DNA of 64,000 bases, taken from positions 62,001 through 126,000 of the forward strand of contig NZ_BOOJ01000055.1 of assembly GCF_016863175.1 (NCBI RefSeq), read 5' to 3'. Below are positions 54,090-64,000 of this stretch, in pieces; positions within the stretch are counted from its first letter, which is position 1, and each line of letters opens with the position of its first letter. The notes under the pieces were generated by a model. That model saw only the letters and a program-made list of their open reading frames with translations. It had not been told where the DNA came from and ran no database searches. Position numbers and translations under genes: made by a program. The stretch is from Paraplanobispora siamensis. Its GTDB lineage: Bacteria > Actinomycetota > Actinomycetes > Streptosporangiales > Streptosporangiaceae.

Positions 54090-55496
54090 TCAGTGGTAGG
54101 GGGGTACGGGGCCGGGGCTGGTCATCCGGGTGCGCATCCGGAGATAGACCGGGATCCCGATCAGGAAGGCCGCGGCCGCCATGAGGAACGGGCCCCACAC
54201 GAGGTACCAGTCGGTCTCCCCCGTGTTGCGCGAGTACCAGATGAACAGCACGGAGAAGATCAGCGACAGCACCGCCACCGTCAGGTCGCGGGCGAACCTG
54301 GGCGTGTGGACGGGCCGGTTGTCCCGCCACCTCCACCGGATCTGCGCCAGTGCCGAGAAGCCGTACGGGATGGCCGCGGTGATCCCGGTCATCAGGACCA
54401 GCGTGTTGAACACCGTCGCGCCGCTGGCCCCCATGAAGCTGACCACCATGGCGAGGGAGGCCAGGGCCGTCGAGGCGACGATCCCGACCGAGGGGACGCC
54501 GCGGCTGGAGATCTTCCCGAAGCTCTGCGGGAAGAGCCCGTCGCGGGCCGCGGCCAGCGGCATCTCGGCGCAGATCATGGTCCACCCGTTCAGCGCGCCG
54601 AAGCCGGAGACGATGACCGCCAGCGCCACCAGGTCACCGGCCCAGGTCCCGCCGCCCGCCATGGCGTTGGCCGCCACCGAGTACGAGGCCTTGTTCGCCT
54701 CCTCCCCGAGCACGGTGGAGGGCACGGTGCCGAAGACCGCGGTCAGGGAGAGCAGGTAGACGACGGCGCTGGCCAGCGTGCCGAACACCGTGGCGCGGGG
54801 GATGTTCTTCTCCGGGTCGCGGACCTTGGCCGCGGCCACCGCGGCCGTCTCCACGCCCAGATAGCTGAACAGGCAGATGGCCATGGCGCCCGCGATCGCC
54901 TGCAGGTTGCTCTGACCGCTGGCGTTCCAGGGCTGGAAGTTGTCCGTGCTGATGAGGAAGAGGCCGACCGTCGACATGATCACCAGCGGGACGAACTTGA
55001 TGACCGTCGTCCACACCTGCACGGCCCCGATGTTCTTCACTCCGGAGAGGTTGATGGCCGCGGGCACCCACAGGCCGACCAGCGCGATCACGATGGACCA
55101 CAGGACCGCGCCGTCCTCGTTGACGAAGTTCTCGACGTAGTAGACCCAGCCGGTGACGATCGCGGCGTTGCCCGCCCAGGCGGTGATCCAGTACGACCAC
55201 GCGTTGGCGAACCCGACCCCGTTGCCGAAGGCGACCCGCGCGTAGGCGTACGGCCCGCCGTCGGCGGGCAGCCGGCGCGACAGCGCCGCGAACATCAGCG
55301 CCAGGGCCAGCGCGCCGACCGTGGTCACCGCCATCGCGACGATGCTGATCGGGCCGAAGGACGCCAGGGAGTACGGCAGGTTGAAGATGCCGACGCCGAT
55401 GATGCTCCCCAGGATCAGCGCCGTGGCCTGGGAGAGGCCGAAGGTGCCCGACGCCTTGGGGGTGGGGGTTCTGTCCGTGGTCTCGGCCTCTGCCAT
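54090..55496 (-). CDS. APC family basic amino acid/polyamine antiporter, arginine-ornithine type
   Basis: 468 aa from ATG 55496 with GGAGGAC upstream. Twelve hydrophobic helices. APC motif at the N-terminus, [29 protein letters not shown], and the family helix motif [19 protein letters not shown]. Being first in the arginine deiminase operon it probably exchanges arginine for ornithine (ArcD role), without using energy. An exact island palindrome stands 75 bp upstream of its start, so the whole arc operon is tied to the regulon. Confidence 0.9.
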   Translation of the reverse strand: MAEAETTDRTPTPKASGTFGLSQATALILGSIIGVGIFNLPYSLASFGPISIVAMAVTTVGALALALMFAALSRRLPADGGPYAYARVAFGNGVGFANAWSYWITAWAGNAAIVTGWVYYVENFVNEDGAVLWSIVIALVGLWVPAAINLSGVKNIGAVQVWTTVIKFVPLVIMSTVGLFLISTDNFQPWNASGQSNLQAIAGAMAICLFSYLGVETAAVAAAKVRDPEKNIPRATVFGTLASAVVYLLSLTAVFGTVPSTVLGEEANKASYSVAANAMAGGGTWAGDLVALAVIVSGFGALNGWTMICAEMPLAAARDGLFPQSFGKISSRGVPSVGIVASTALASLAMVVSFMGASGATVFNTLVLMTGITAAIPYGFSALAQIRWRWRDNRPVHTPRFARDLTVAVLSLIFSVLFIWYSRNTGETDWYLVWGPFLMAAAAFLIGIPVYLRMRTRMTSPGPVPPYH

Positions 55497-55570
55497 GGTT
55501 CCGTCCTCCGATGCGCCGTGCCGGCGAACCTCCGCCGCATGAACCATTTCCGCGCGGCGTGCCGGCCACC

Positions 55571-55587
55571 TCACCCCGTCCGGGTGA
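55571..55587. promoter_or_regulatory. Island palindrome site 10: TCACCC-N5-GGGTGA (exact)
   Basis: Spacer CGTCC, 75 bp before the permease start of the arc operon. Confidence 0.8.
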
Positions 55588-55625
55588 GAACCGCCGTGCG
55601 CCCCGGGTCAGGGCGGGTTCCGCCG

Positions 55626-56120
55626 TCAGTGCGTCAGGGCCACCTTGAGCACGACGATCATCATCCCGATGAGCAGGTTGCCCACCGCGGAGGCGACGAC
55701 GAGGTGCAGCCCGATGTTGGCCCTGACGCCGGCGACGGTGGCCCAGACCACCTGGCCGGCCAGCGCCGTCACCAGCGTGAGCCACCCGGTCGTCGTGTCG
55801 GAGACGCCGAACGCCCAGCACAGCACGGCCACCAGCGCGGGCGGGAGCGCGGCCTCGGCCAGCGGGCGCTCGGCCCTGCCCACCCGGCGCGTGTGGGCCC
55901 AGGTCAGCCGCTCGCCGTACCGGCGCTCACCCACCAGCCTGGCGTAGACGTGCGCGAACCAGAAGACGAGCCCGGTGGCCAGGATCAGCACACTGACGAT
56001 CACTCCCGGGGTGGGGTCCTTGCCCGGGGTCGTCCCGGCGACGACCGAGGCGGCGAGCAGTGAGCCGTACACGGCCCCTGTGTAGTCCACCCGCTCCTGC
56101 CCGCTCTGAACCTCGTGCAC
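55626..56120 (-). CDS. Membrane protein of unknown function
   Basis: 164 aa from GTG 56120, preceded by GGGAGGGG about 10 bp upstream; an in-frame GTG at 56201 would add a Gly/Pro-rich leader. Five hydrophobic segments, with a polar charged loop (HVYARLVGERRYGERLTWAHTRRVGRAERP). No family recognised. It is divergent from the P-type ATPase and shares the intergenic region carrying island site 11. Confidence 0.7.
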   Translation of the reverse strand: MHEVQSGQERVDYTGAVYGSLLAASVVAGTTPGKDPTPGVIVSVLILATGLVFWFAHVYARLVGERRYGERLTWAHTRRVGRAERPLAEAALPPALVAVLCWAFGVSDTTTGWLTLVTALAGQVVWATVAGVRANIGLHLVVASAVGNLLIGMMIVVLKVALTH

Positions 56121-56222
56121 GACAAGCCGCCCCTCCCGGACACCGCCGTCCGGCGGGCCCGCCGGGCCCGCCGGGCCGAGCCCTGTCACCGGCACTCTCA
56201 CCGCCCCGGCGGGCGGGAGGGC

Positions 56223-56239
56223 TCACCCCTGCCGGGTGA
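56223..56239. promoter_or_regulatory. Island palindrome site 11: TCACCC-N5-GGGTGA (exact)
   Basis: Spacer CTGCC, 58 bp before the plus-strand P-type ATPase and 103 bp before the divergent membrane protein start. Confidence 0.8.
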
Positions 56240-56296
56240 CGTTCACCCGAGGTTCCGGACAGCACACTCGCGACCAGTGGTGAATGGGAGGAACCG

Positions 56297-59050
56297 ATGA
56301 CACCGTCCTCAGCGGGTCAGGGGCTGGACGTTCCGGCACCGGCCGACTTCTCCGCAGTTCCGGTTCCCGAGGCGCTGAAGGCCATGAACGTCGAACCGGG
56401 CCGGGGACTCAGCGCCGACGAGGTCGGCGTGCGCACGCAGCGCTACGGTCCCAACAAGTTCGCCGAGGCGAAACCGGAGCCGGCTTGGCGCGCCTTCCTG
56501 CGCCAGTACGCGGACCCCATGCAGATCGTCCTGCTGGTGGCAGGCGTCATCAGCCTCTACCCGCTCAAGCAGTACGGCACGGGCATCGTGCTTCTCGCAC
56601 TGACCCTGTTCAACGCCTTCCTCGGCCTGCGGCAGGAGGGCAAGGCGGCGGCGGCCGTCTCCGCGCTGCAGAAGATGATGATCGTCAAGGCGAAGGTCCG
56701 GCGGGACGGCGCCCTGACGGAGGTCCCCGCCGAGCAGCTCGTCCCCGGGGACATCGTCTCCGTCGAGGCCGGTGACCTGGTCCCGGCGGACGGGCGCATC
56801 ATCCGGGGCGCGACCCTGGAGATCGACGAGTCCGCGCTCACCGGGGAGAGCACGCCCGTCCCCAAGGACGCGAACGCGCTGCTGTCGCCCGGCGCCGACC
56901 TCGGCGACCGGATCACCATGGCGTTCATGAACACCAACGTCACCCGGGGTTCCGGCGAGCTCGTGGTGACCGCCACCGGCATGGCGACCGAGGTGGGCCA
57001 CATCTCCGGCATGCTGCAGGCCGAGGAGGAGACCGAGACCCCGCTGACCCGGCAGCTGGCCAAGCTGACCAACCAGATCCTGGTGATCTCGGGCTTCGCC
57101 CTCGTCCTGTCCATGCTGCTGAACCTGGCGCGCGGCAACACCTTCGCGCAGGTCTTCACCGCCTCGATCGCCTTCGCCGTCTCGGCGATCCCCACCGGCC
57201 TGCCCGCCGTGGTGACGACCATCCTGTCGATGGGCACGCAGATGCTGGCCAAGGCCAACGCCATCGTCAAGCGGCTGCGCTCCACCGAGACCCTCGGCTG
57301 CACCTCGGCGATCAACTCGGACAAGACCGGGACCCTGACGCTGAACCAGATGACCGCGGTCGAGATGACGCTGCCCGGCCGCAGGTACACGATCTCGGGG
57401 TCGGGCTACTCGACGGACGGCACGATCAAGCGGGTCGCCGGGCAGCCGGACGTCCCGCTCGAACAGTTCCTGCTGCCGATGGCCCTGGCCGCCGACGCCG
57501 AGGTCGAGGACGGCGCCCTCGTCGGCGATCCGACGGAGGGCGCGCTGGTCGTGCTGGCCGAGAAGGGCGGCCTGGACTCGCGGGCCACCCGCCAGCAGTA
57601 TCCGCGCGTCGCGGAGGTGCCCTTCGACGCGGCCTACAAGCTCATGGCGACCTTCCACCGGATGCCCGACGAGCGCGGCGTCGAGGTGATCCGCTGCCTG
57701 GTGAAGGGCGCGCCGGACCAGCTGCTCGCCAGGGCGGACTCGGTCCTCGACCCGGGGCTGGGCCCCGTCCCCGCCAGTGAGGACTTCCGGGCGCGCTATC
57801 TGGCCGAGAACCAGCGGCTGGCCGAGCAGGGCCTGCGGGTGATGGCCACCGCCCGCAGAGACTTCGACCCCGACGGGTTCGACCCCGAGGCGGACCTGCT
57901 CTCCCTGGTGAACGGGCTGACCCTGCTGACGCTCGTCGGCATCGTCGATCCTCCCCGGCCGCAGGCCAAGGCCGCGATCGCCAGGGCCCGCGAGGCCGGC
58001 ATCGAGGTCCGAATGATCACCGGCGACCACGCGGTGACCGCGGAGGCCATCGCGAACAAGCTGGGCATCCCCGGGCGCGCGATCACGGGCGCCACCTTCG
58101 CCGAGATGGACGACGAGACCGCCCTGCGCGAGATCGACGGCGTCGGCGTCATCGCCAGGGTCGCCCCGGAGCACAAGGTCCGCCTCGTCGACATCCTGCG
58201 CAAGAAGGGCCACGTCGTGGCGATGACCGGTGACGGGGTGAACGACGCCCCGGCGCTCAAGCGGGCCGACATCGGCATCGCGATGGGCATCACCGGCACC
58301 GAGGTCTCCAAGGAGGCCGCGACCATGATCCTCACCGACGACGACTTCTCCACGATCGTCAGGGCGGTCGAGATGGGCCGCGGCCTGTACGACAACCTGA
58401 AGAAGTACATCAAGTTCCAGATCGGGACGCTGATCGGCTTCGTCGTCACCTTCCTCGGCGCCAGCATCTTCAACGTCGTCGGCGGCGTGCCGTTCCTCCC
58501 CCTGCAGACGCTCTGGATCAACTTCACCGTGCAGGTCTCCCAGGCCATCGGCCTCGGCTACGGGGCGCCCGCGCCCGACCTCATGCGGCGCCGGCCGCGC
58601 CGGGCCGACGAGCAGATCCTCGACCGCCGCCTGTTCGTCTGGCTGGGTGTGGCGGGATTCGTGCTGGGGGTGTGCACGCTCGGCGTCGTCTGGTGGGCCG
58701 ACCGGACGTACGACGACCAGCTCGCCAGGACCATGGGAGTGACCACGTTCTCGCTGTTCAACGTGTTCTTCTCGATGACCGTGAAGGATGAGAAGCGGTC
58801 GATCTTCAGCCGCGGCGACCAGCCCGACCGGCCCTTCCTCATCGCCTGCGGCGTGTCGGCGGCGGCGATCATCCTGGCCGGCGGGTTCGACTTCTTCCAC
58901 CGGCTGCTGGGGACCGTGGACATGAGCCTGACCCAGTGGATCATCTGCATCGTGGTGGGCGCCCTCATCATCCCGGTCTCGGAGGTGTACAAGGCCATCC
59001 TGCGACGGCGTGAGCGCACCGCGCCCGCGACGGCGGTGAGCGTGTCATGA
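56297..59050 (+). CDS. Cation-transporting P-type ATPase (P2-type)
   Basis: 917 aa. Ten-helix P-type ATPase. Actuator motif LTGES (182-186), phosphorylation Asp342 in INSDKTGTLT, hinge GDGVND. The M4 ion site is IPTGLPAVV: the Glu usual in Ca2+ (PEGLP) pumps is replaced by Thr300, so specificity is uncertain (Ca2+, Mg2+, Na+ or H+). GGGAGGAA precedes the ATG. Island site 11 lies 58 bp upstream. The MFS gene follows after a 20-bp repeat array. Confidence 0.92.
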   Translation: MTPSSAGQGLDVPAPADFSAVPVPEALKAMNVEPGRGLSADEVGVRTQRYGPNKFAEAKPEPAWRAFLRQYADPMQIVLLVAGVISLYPLKQYGTGIVLLALTLFNAFLGLRQEGKAAAAVSALQKMMIVKAKVRRDGALTEVPAEQLVPGDIVSVEAGDLVPADGRIIRGATLEIDESALTGESTPVPKDANALLSPGADLGDRITMAFMNTNVTRGSGELVVTATGMATEVGHISGMLQAEEETETPLTRQLAKLTNQILVISGFALVLSMLLNLARGNTFAQVFTASIAFAVSAIPTGLPAVVTTILSMGTQMLAKANAIVKRLRSTETLGCTSAINSDKTGTLTLNQMTAVEMTLPGRRYTISGSGYSTDGTIKRVAGQPDVPLEQFLLPMALAADAEVEDGALVGDPTEGALVVLAEKGGLDSRATRQQYPRVAEVPFDAAYKLMATFHRMPDERGVEVIRCLVKGAPDQLLARADSVLDPGLGPVPASEDFRARYLAENQRLAEQGLRVMATARRDFDPDGFDPEADLLSLVNGLTLLTLVGIVDPPRPQAKAAIARAREAGIEVRMITGDHAVTAEAIANKLGIPGRAITGATFAEMDDETALREIDGVGVIARVAPEHKVRLVDILRKKGHVVAMTGDGVNDAPALKRADIGIAMGITGTEVSKEAATMILTDDDFSTIVRAVEMGRGLYDNLKKYIKFQIGTLIGFVVTFLGASIFNVVGGVPFLPLQTLWINFTVQVSQAIGLGYGAPAPDLMRRRPRRADEQILDRRLFVWLGVAGFVLGVCTLGVVWWADRTYDDQLARTMGVTTFSLFNVFFSMTVKDEKRSIFSRGDQPDRPFLIACGVSAAAIILAGGFDFFHRLLGTVDMSLTQWIICIVVGALIIPVSEVYKAILRRRERTAPATAVSVS

Positions 59051-59095
59051 GCCGGGTGAGCATGTCATGAGCCGGGTGAGCATGTCATGAGCCAT
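59036..59095. repeat. 20-bp tandem repeat at the ATPase-MFS junction
   Basis: GTGAGCRTGTCATGAGCCGG is repeated three times (59036, 59056, 59076), the last copy diverging in its last two bases. The first unit encodes the ATPase C-terminus and stop (GTGTCATGA), and the third supplies the MFS start region. Every unit contains ATGTCATGA-like start/stop overlap, so duplication of the junction itself is likely. Confidence 0.9.
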
Positions 59096-60583
59096 GTGAA
59101 CAGTACGGCTGCCGCCGCGCGGTCGATGGTCCTGCCTCTGGCGCTGGCGCAGTTCATCGCCAGCTACGCCGCGACGAACATGAACGTCGCCATCACCGCC
59201 ATCGCCAAGGACATCGGCACGACGGTGACCGGCATCCAGACGACGATCACGCTGTTCACCCTGACGATGGCCTCCCTGATGATCGTCGGCAGCAAGATGA
59301 CCGGCATCCTGGGACGCAAGGCCTGCTTCAGGATCGGACTGCTGGTGTACGGGGCGGGCGCCGTCCTGGCCGCGGTCGCCCAGGGGCTGGGCCTGATGAT
59401 CGTCGGCTACTCGCTGCTCGAGGGCATCGGGTCGGCCCTGATGATCCCGCCCATCTACATCCTGATCACCGTGGCCTTCGACGACGTCACCACGCGCGCC
59501 AAGTACTTCGGCGTCGTCAGCGGGGCGGCGGGTCTGGGCGCGGCGGCCGGCCCGCTCATCGGCGGCCTCATCACCAGCACGATCAGCTGGCGCGCCTCCT
59601 TCATCGCGCAGGCCCTGGTCGTCGCCTGGATCATCTTCCTCTCCCGGAAGATCGTCGATCCCCAGCCGGTGGAGAAGGGGTCCCGGCCGCACTTCGACCT
59701 GACCGGCGCGATCCTCTCGGCCGCCGGGCTGTTCTTCGTGGTGTTCGGCATCCTGCTGTCGGGGACCTACGGCTGGGGCACCGCCAACCAGGACTTCGCG
59801 ATCGGCGGCACCGTACTGATCCCGCAGGGCGGGATCTCCCCGGTGTGGCCGTCCCTCGCCATCGGCGCGCTGGTCCTGCTCTGGTTCTTCCTGCACATCA
59901 GGTCGAGGGAGAGAGCGGGCAGGGAACCCCTGATGTCCCCGGGCCTGTTCCGCAGCCGGACCTCCAACCTCGGGCTGGTGACGCAGAACATCCAGTGGCT
60001 CACCATGCAGGGGTCGTTCTTCGTCATCTCCGTCTTCCTGCAGCAGGTCTGGGGCTACAACGCCATCCAGACCGGCCTCATGCTCACTCCCGCCACCCTC
60101 GGCGTCCTGGCGGCCTCGGCCGCCGCCGAGAGGTTCGCGCGCAGGCACTCGCAACGGTGGCTGATCCGGGTGGGGTTCGTGTTCATGTCCACCGGCATGG
60201 TGCTCCTGCTGCTGCTGGCGCGGGACGGCGGTTCGATCATCAGCTTCGTTCCCGGGCTGCTGCTGATGGGGCTCGGGATCGGGACCATGCTGACCTCGTC
60301 GGTGAACGTCGTGCAGTCGGCCTTCCCGGAGGATGAACAGGAGGACATCTCCGGCCTGTCGCGCAGCGTGTCGAACCTGGGATCGTCGCTGGGCGTCGCG
60401 CTCGCCGGCTCGGTCATCGCGGCGGTCGAGTATCCGGGAGGGCGGCCGTTCGCGACCGCCCTGATCATCCTCGTGGTGGTCACGCTCATCGGTCTCGTCG
60501 CGGCGCTGTTCCTTCCTCGCGAGCAGACGCAGGAGACCGCGCAGGAAGCACCGTCGGAGCCGTCCGAACCGCCGGCCCGTTGA
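59087..60583 (+). CDS. MFS drug/organic compound exporter (EmrB/QacA type)
   Basis: 498 aa with about 14 hydrophobic helices. N-terminal LPLALAQFIASYAATNMNVAITAIAKDIGTTVTGIQTTITLFTLTMASLMIVGSKMTGILGRK includes the DHA2 motifs A and C-like segments (LEGIGSALMIPPIYILI). Proton-driven exporter; substrate unknown. Start ATG 59087 lies in the repeat array 37 bp after the ATPase stop, so the two are co-transcribed. Its last 98 bp overlap the 3' end of the opposite-strand GH15 gene. Confidence 0.88.
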   Translation: MSHVNSTAAAARSMVLPLALAQFIASYAATNMNVAITAIAKDIGTTVTGIQTTITLFTLTMASLMIVGSKMTGILGRKACFRIGLLVYGAGAVLAAVAQGLGLMIVGYSLLEGIGSALMIPPIYILITVAFDDVTTRAKYFGVVSGAAGLGAAAGPLIGGLITSTISWRASFIAQALVVAWIIFLSRKIVDPQPVEKGSRPHFDLTGAILSAAGLFFVVFGILLSGTYGWGTANQDFAIGGTVLIPQGGISPVWPSLAIGALVLLWFFLHIRSRERAGREPLMSPGLFRSRTSNLGLVTQNIQWLTMQGSFFVISVFLQQVWGYNAIQTGLMLTPATLGVLAASAAAERFARRHSQRWLIRVGFVFMSTGMVLLLLLARDGGSIISFVPGLLLMGLGIGTMLTSSVNVVQSAFPEDEQEDISGLSRSVSNLGSSLGVALAGSVIAAVEYPGGRPFATALIILVVVTLIGLVAALFLPREQTQETAQEAPSEPSEPPAR

Positions 60584-62519
60584 AGCCGACGCTGAAGCCC
60601 CCGTCGGAGCCCTCGTCGAAGCCGGCCGCGGCACCGGGCACGGTGCCGCGGTCGAGCTGGTGGTCGAGGTTCATGGCCGCGGTGATGAGGGCCAGGTGGC
60701 TGAAGGCCTGCGGGAAGTTGCCCAGTTGCTCCCCGGTGGGCCCGATCTCCTCGGAGTACAGGCCGATGTGGTTGCTGTAGGTCAGCATCTTCTCGAACGT
60801 CAGGCGCGCCTCGTCGAGCCGGCCGGAGCGGGCCAGGGCGTCGACGTACCAGAACGTGCACATCGAGAACGTGCCCTCCGAGCCGCGCAGCCCGTCCGGC
60901 GAGGCCATCGGGTCGTAGCGGTACACGAGGCTGTCGGAGACCAGCACCTCGTCCATGGCGCGCAGGGTGGACTGCCACATCGGGTCGCCCGGCGCGATGA
61001 AGCCCACCAGGGGCATGTACAGGATCGAGGCGTCGAGCACGTCACCCTCGTAGTACTGCACGAACGCCGACATCTTCGCGTTCCAGCCCCGGTCCATGAC
61101 CTGCTGGTAGATCTCGTCCCGCGCGCTCGTCCAGCGGGCCAGGTCGGCCGGGCGGGCGCGGGTCCGCGCGATGCGGATGGCCCGGTCGAGGGCGACCCAC
61201 GACATGAACCGGCCGTAGACGAAGTCCTGGTGCCCGCCGCGGGTCTCCCACAGTCCGGCGTCGCGCTGGTCCCAGTGCTTGCAGAGCCAGTCGACGGTGT
61301 CGCGCAGGTGGCGCCAGCCGTTGTGGCCGATCGGGATCCCGTGCTGGTCGGCGAGGTAGATCGAGTCCAGCGCCTCACCGTAGATGTCGAGCTGGAGCTG
61401 GGTGGCGGCGCCGTTGCCGATGCGCACCGGCCGTGACCCGCGATAGCCCTCCAGGTGGCCGAGCGTCTCCTCGCTCAGGTCGGACGAGCCGTCGATCCGG
61501 TACATGATCTGCAGCGGTGACGACCGCTCGCTCCCCTCCTGGATCCGCTGACCCAGCCACCGCAGGTAGGCCTCCGCCTCGCGGTCGAAGCCGAGCCCGA
61601 GCAGCGCGTAGACGGAGAAGGACGCGTCGCGCACCCAGGTGAAGCGGTAGTCCCAGTTGCGCTCGCCCCCCACCTGCTCGGGCAGGCCCGTCGTGGCGGC
61701 CGCGATCAGCGCGCCGGTGGGGGCGTAGGTCATGAGCTTGAGCGTCATGGCCGCCCTCTCCACCATGTCGCGCCAGCGTCCCCGGTAGCGGGACTGCCGC
61801 AGCCAGCCGCGCCAGAAGTCGCGGGTGTCCTCGAGCATCGCCAGAACCGCGTCCCGCGACCACCGCTCCGGCGGGCCGGAGGGCGAGGTCTCGAAGATCA
61901 GCGCACCGCTCTGCCCGGCCGCGCCGGAGATGACGGCGCGGACGCCGCCCCGCCCGTGGCGCCGGATCTCGGCCTCGGCCTCGCGGCCCGGTGCGGTCCC
62001 GGCCTCGCGGCCCGGTGCGGTCCCGGCCTCCCTGCCCGGCATGCGGACGAAGGAGAGGTTGGCGGCGAACCCCCCGCCGCGGAACGCCACCCCGTCGTCG
62101 GTGATCTCGGTACGGTGCTCCCCGCGCGCGTAGTCGAAGGCGGGCACGCACTCGATGACGAAGCGCATCTCCCCGCGGACCACCCGCACCACCCGGACCA
62201 GGAGGTGGCGCTCGGTCGCCGTGGAACCGGCGACCGGCATGAAGTCGATCACCTCTCCGACCCCCTCCGGGGTCATGAAGCGCGTGATGAGGACGGCGGT
62301 GCCGGGCAGGTAGAGCTGCCGCGTGACGTAGTCCTTGACATCCGGAGTGATACGGAAATATCCGCCTTTACCGTGATCAAGCAGGGAGGCGAACACGCTC
62401 GGCGAGTCGAAGCGCGGACTGCAGAACCAGTCGACGGTCCCGTCCGCGGCCACCAGCGCCGCCGTCTGCAGGTCACCGACGATCCCATGGTCCTCGATGG
62501 CCGGGTACGCACCACTCAT
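60486..62519 (-). CDS. GH15 family glycoside hydrolase (glucoamylase/trehalase type)
   Basis: 677 aa from ATG 62519 (a GTG-type start three codons upstream is possible). N-terminal beta domain [39 protein letters not shown], then an (alpha/alpha)6 barrel with [20 protein letters not shown] and [18 protein letters not shown], and catalytic Glu in [15 protein letters not shown]. No signal peptide, so intracellular; homologues hydrolyse trehalose or maltodextrin. An in-frame 24-bp repeat encodes PGREAGTA twice (near 61981). Site 12 is 73 bp upstream. Confidence 0.88.
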   Translation of the reverse strand: MSGAYPAIEDHGIVGDLQTAALVAADGTVDWFCSPRFDSPSVFASLLDHGKGGYFRITPDVKDYVTRQLYLPGTAVLITRFMTPEGVGEVIDFMPVAGSTATERHLLVRVVRVVRGEMRFVIECVPAFDYARGEHRTEITDDGVAFRGGGFAANLSFVRMPGREAGTAPGREAGTAPGREAEAEIRRHGRGGVRAVISGAAGQSGALIFETSPSGPPERWSRDAVLAMLEDTRDFWRGWLRQSRYRGRWRDMVERAAMTLKLMTYAPTGALIAAATTGLPEQVGGERNWDYRFTWVRDASFSVYALLGLGFDREAEAYLRWLGQRIQEGSERSSPLQIMYRIDGSSDLSEETLGHLEGYRGSRPVRIGNGAATQLQLDIYGEALDSIYLADQHGIPIGHNGWRHLRDTVDWLCKHWDQRDAGLWETRGGHQDFVYGRFMSWVALDRAIRIARTRARPADLARWTSARDEIYQQVMDRGWNAKMSAFVQYYEGDVLDASILYMPLVGFIAPGDPMWQSTLRAMDEVLVSDSLVYRYDPMASPDGLRGSEGTFSMCTFWYVDALARSGRLDEARLTFEKMLTYSNHIGLYSEEIGPTGEQLGNFPQAFSHLALITAAMNLDHQLDRGTVPGAAAGFDEGSDGGFSVGFNGPAVRTAPTVLPARSPASAREEGTAPRRDR

Positions 62520-62591
62520 CTCCGTCACCTCACGTCACTCGGCGCGCCGTACGGGCGATGGCAGTATCGGAACCCCCGCCCCGCACAGGGA

Positions 62592-62608
62592 TCACCCGTG
62601 AGGTGTGA
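62592..62608. promoter_or_regulatory. Island palindrome site 12: TCACCC-N5-GTGTGA
   Basis: TCACCC, GTGAG, GTGTGA. It is 73 bp before the GH15 gene and 56 bp before the divergent monooxygenase gene, so it can serve both. Confidence 0.75.
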
Positions 62609-62663
62609 GGGCGGCCGCAGGAGGCCCGGGGACAAGCGAACAATATTCTGGTATTGCTGGGTA

Positions 62664-64000
<1,337 letters not shown>

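Overview
The window is high-GC DNA (about 70% by eye) with GTG starts, ATGA/GTGA overlaps, and actinomycete-type regulators (SigE-family sigma, LuxR/LAL ATPases, zinc-free L31/L33). I read it as the chromosome of a filamentous actinomycete, perhaps of the Streptosporangiales. That placement is an impression from protein style, not a proof.

Region 1 (1-6.8 kb, minus strand): a TetR-ABC exporter operon with a near-perfect inverted repeat in front of tetR, an NhaA Na+/H+ antiporter, and an ABC ATPase-permease-histidine kinase-response regulator operon.

Region 2 (6.9-16.3 kb) is a complete selenocysteine locus: selD, tRNA-Sec(UCA), selB and selA. Between them lies a five-gene plus-strand operon. 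Its fourth gene has an in-frame UGA (10234-10236) in a CcdA/MauF-like membrane protein, followed by a hairpin at the spacing expected of a bacterial SECIS. The other genes encode a membrane-tethered CPIC thioredoxin-like protein (MauD-like), a Tat-exported eight-cysteine protein, a MauE/DoxX-like membrane protein and an unknown 252-aa protein. I infer a selenium-dependent electron relay that matures or reduces the exported cysteine-rich protein. A SigE-family sigma/anti-sigma pair lies between this operon and selC.

Region 3 (16.3-30.2 kb) is mixed metabolism and local regulators. It holds a DxDxDG-repeat mini-protein, SDRs, a LacI regulator with a perfect palindrome, an arylamine N-acetyltransferase, a TetR regulator whose palindrome occurs at its own divergent promoter and in front of a decayed FAD dehydrogenase, and a zinc-independent L33/L31 pair behind a Zur-box-like site. 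A LysR regulator here has a 37-bp element that recurs at a second promoter.

Region 4 (30.2-64 kb) looks like a stress island. Twelve copies of TCACCC-N5-GGGTGA (six exact, six with one mismatch) lie in intergenic regions, mostly 55-110 bp before start codons. Linked genes encode two MalT-like LuxR ATPases, an AI-2E-type exporter, many small membrane or stress proteins (DUF1269, SHOCT, three DUF7144-like paralogues), three glycosidases (MGH1-like, GH13, GH15), the arginine deiminase pathway with its permease (arcDABC-like), a P-type cation ATPase, an MFS exporter and a Baeyer-Villiger-type monooxygenase cut by the window end. The simplest reading is one regulon for energy, pH or starvation stress, controlled by one or both LAL regulators through this palindrome.
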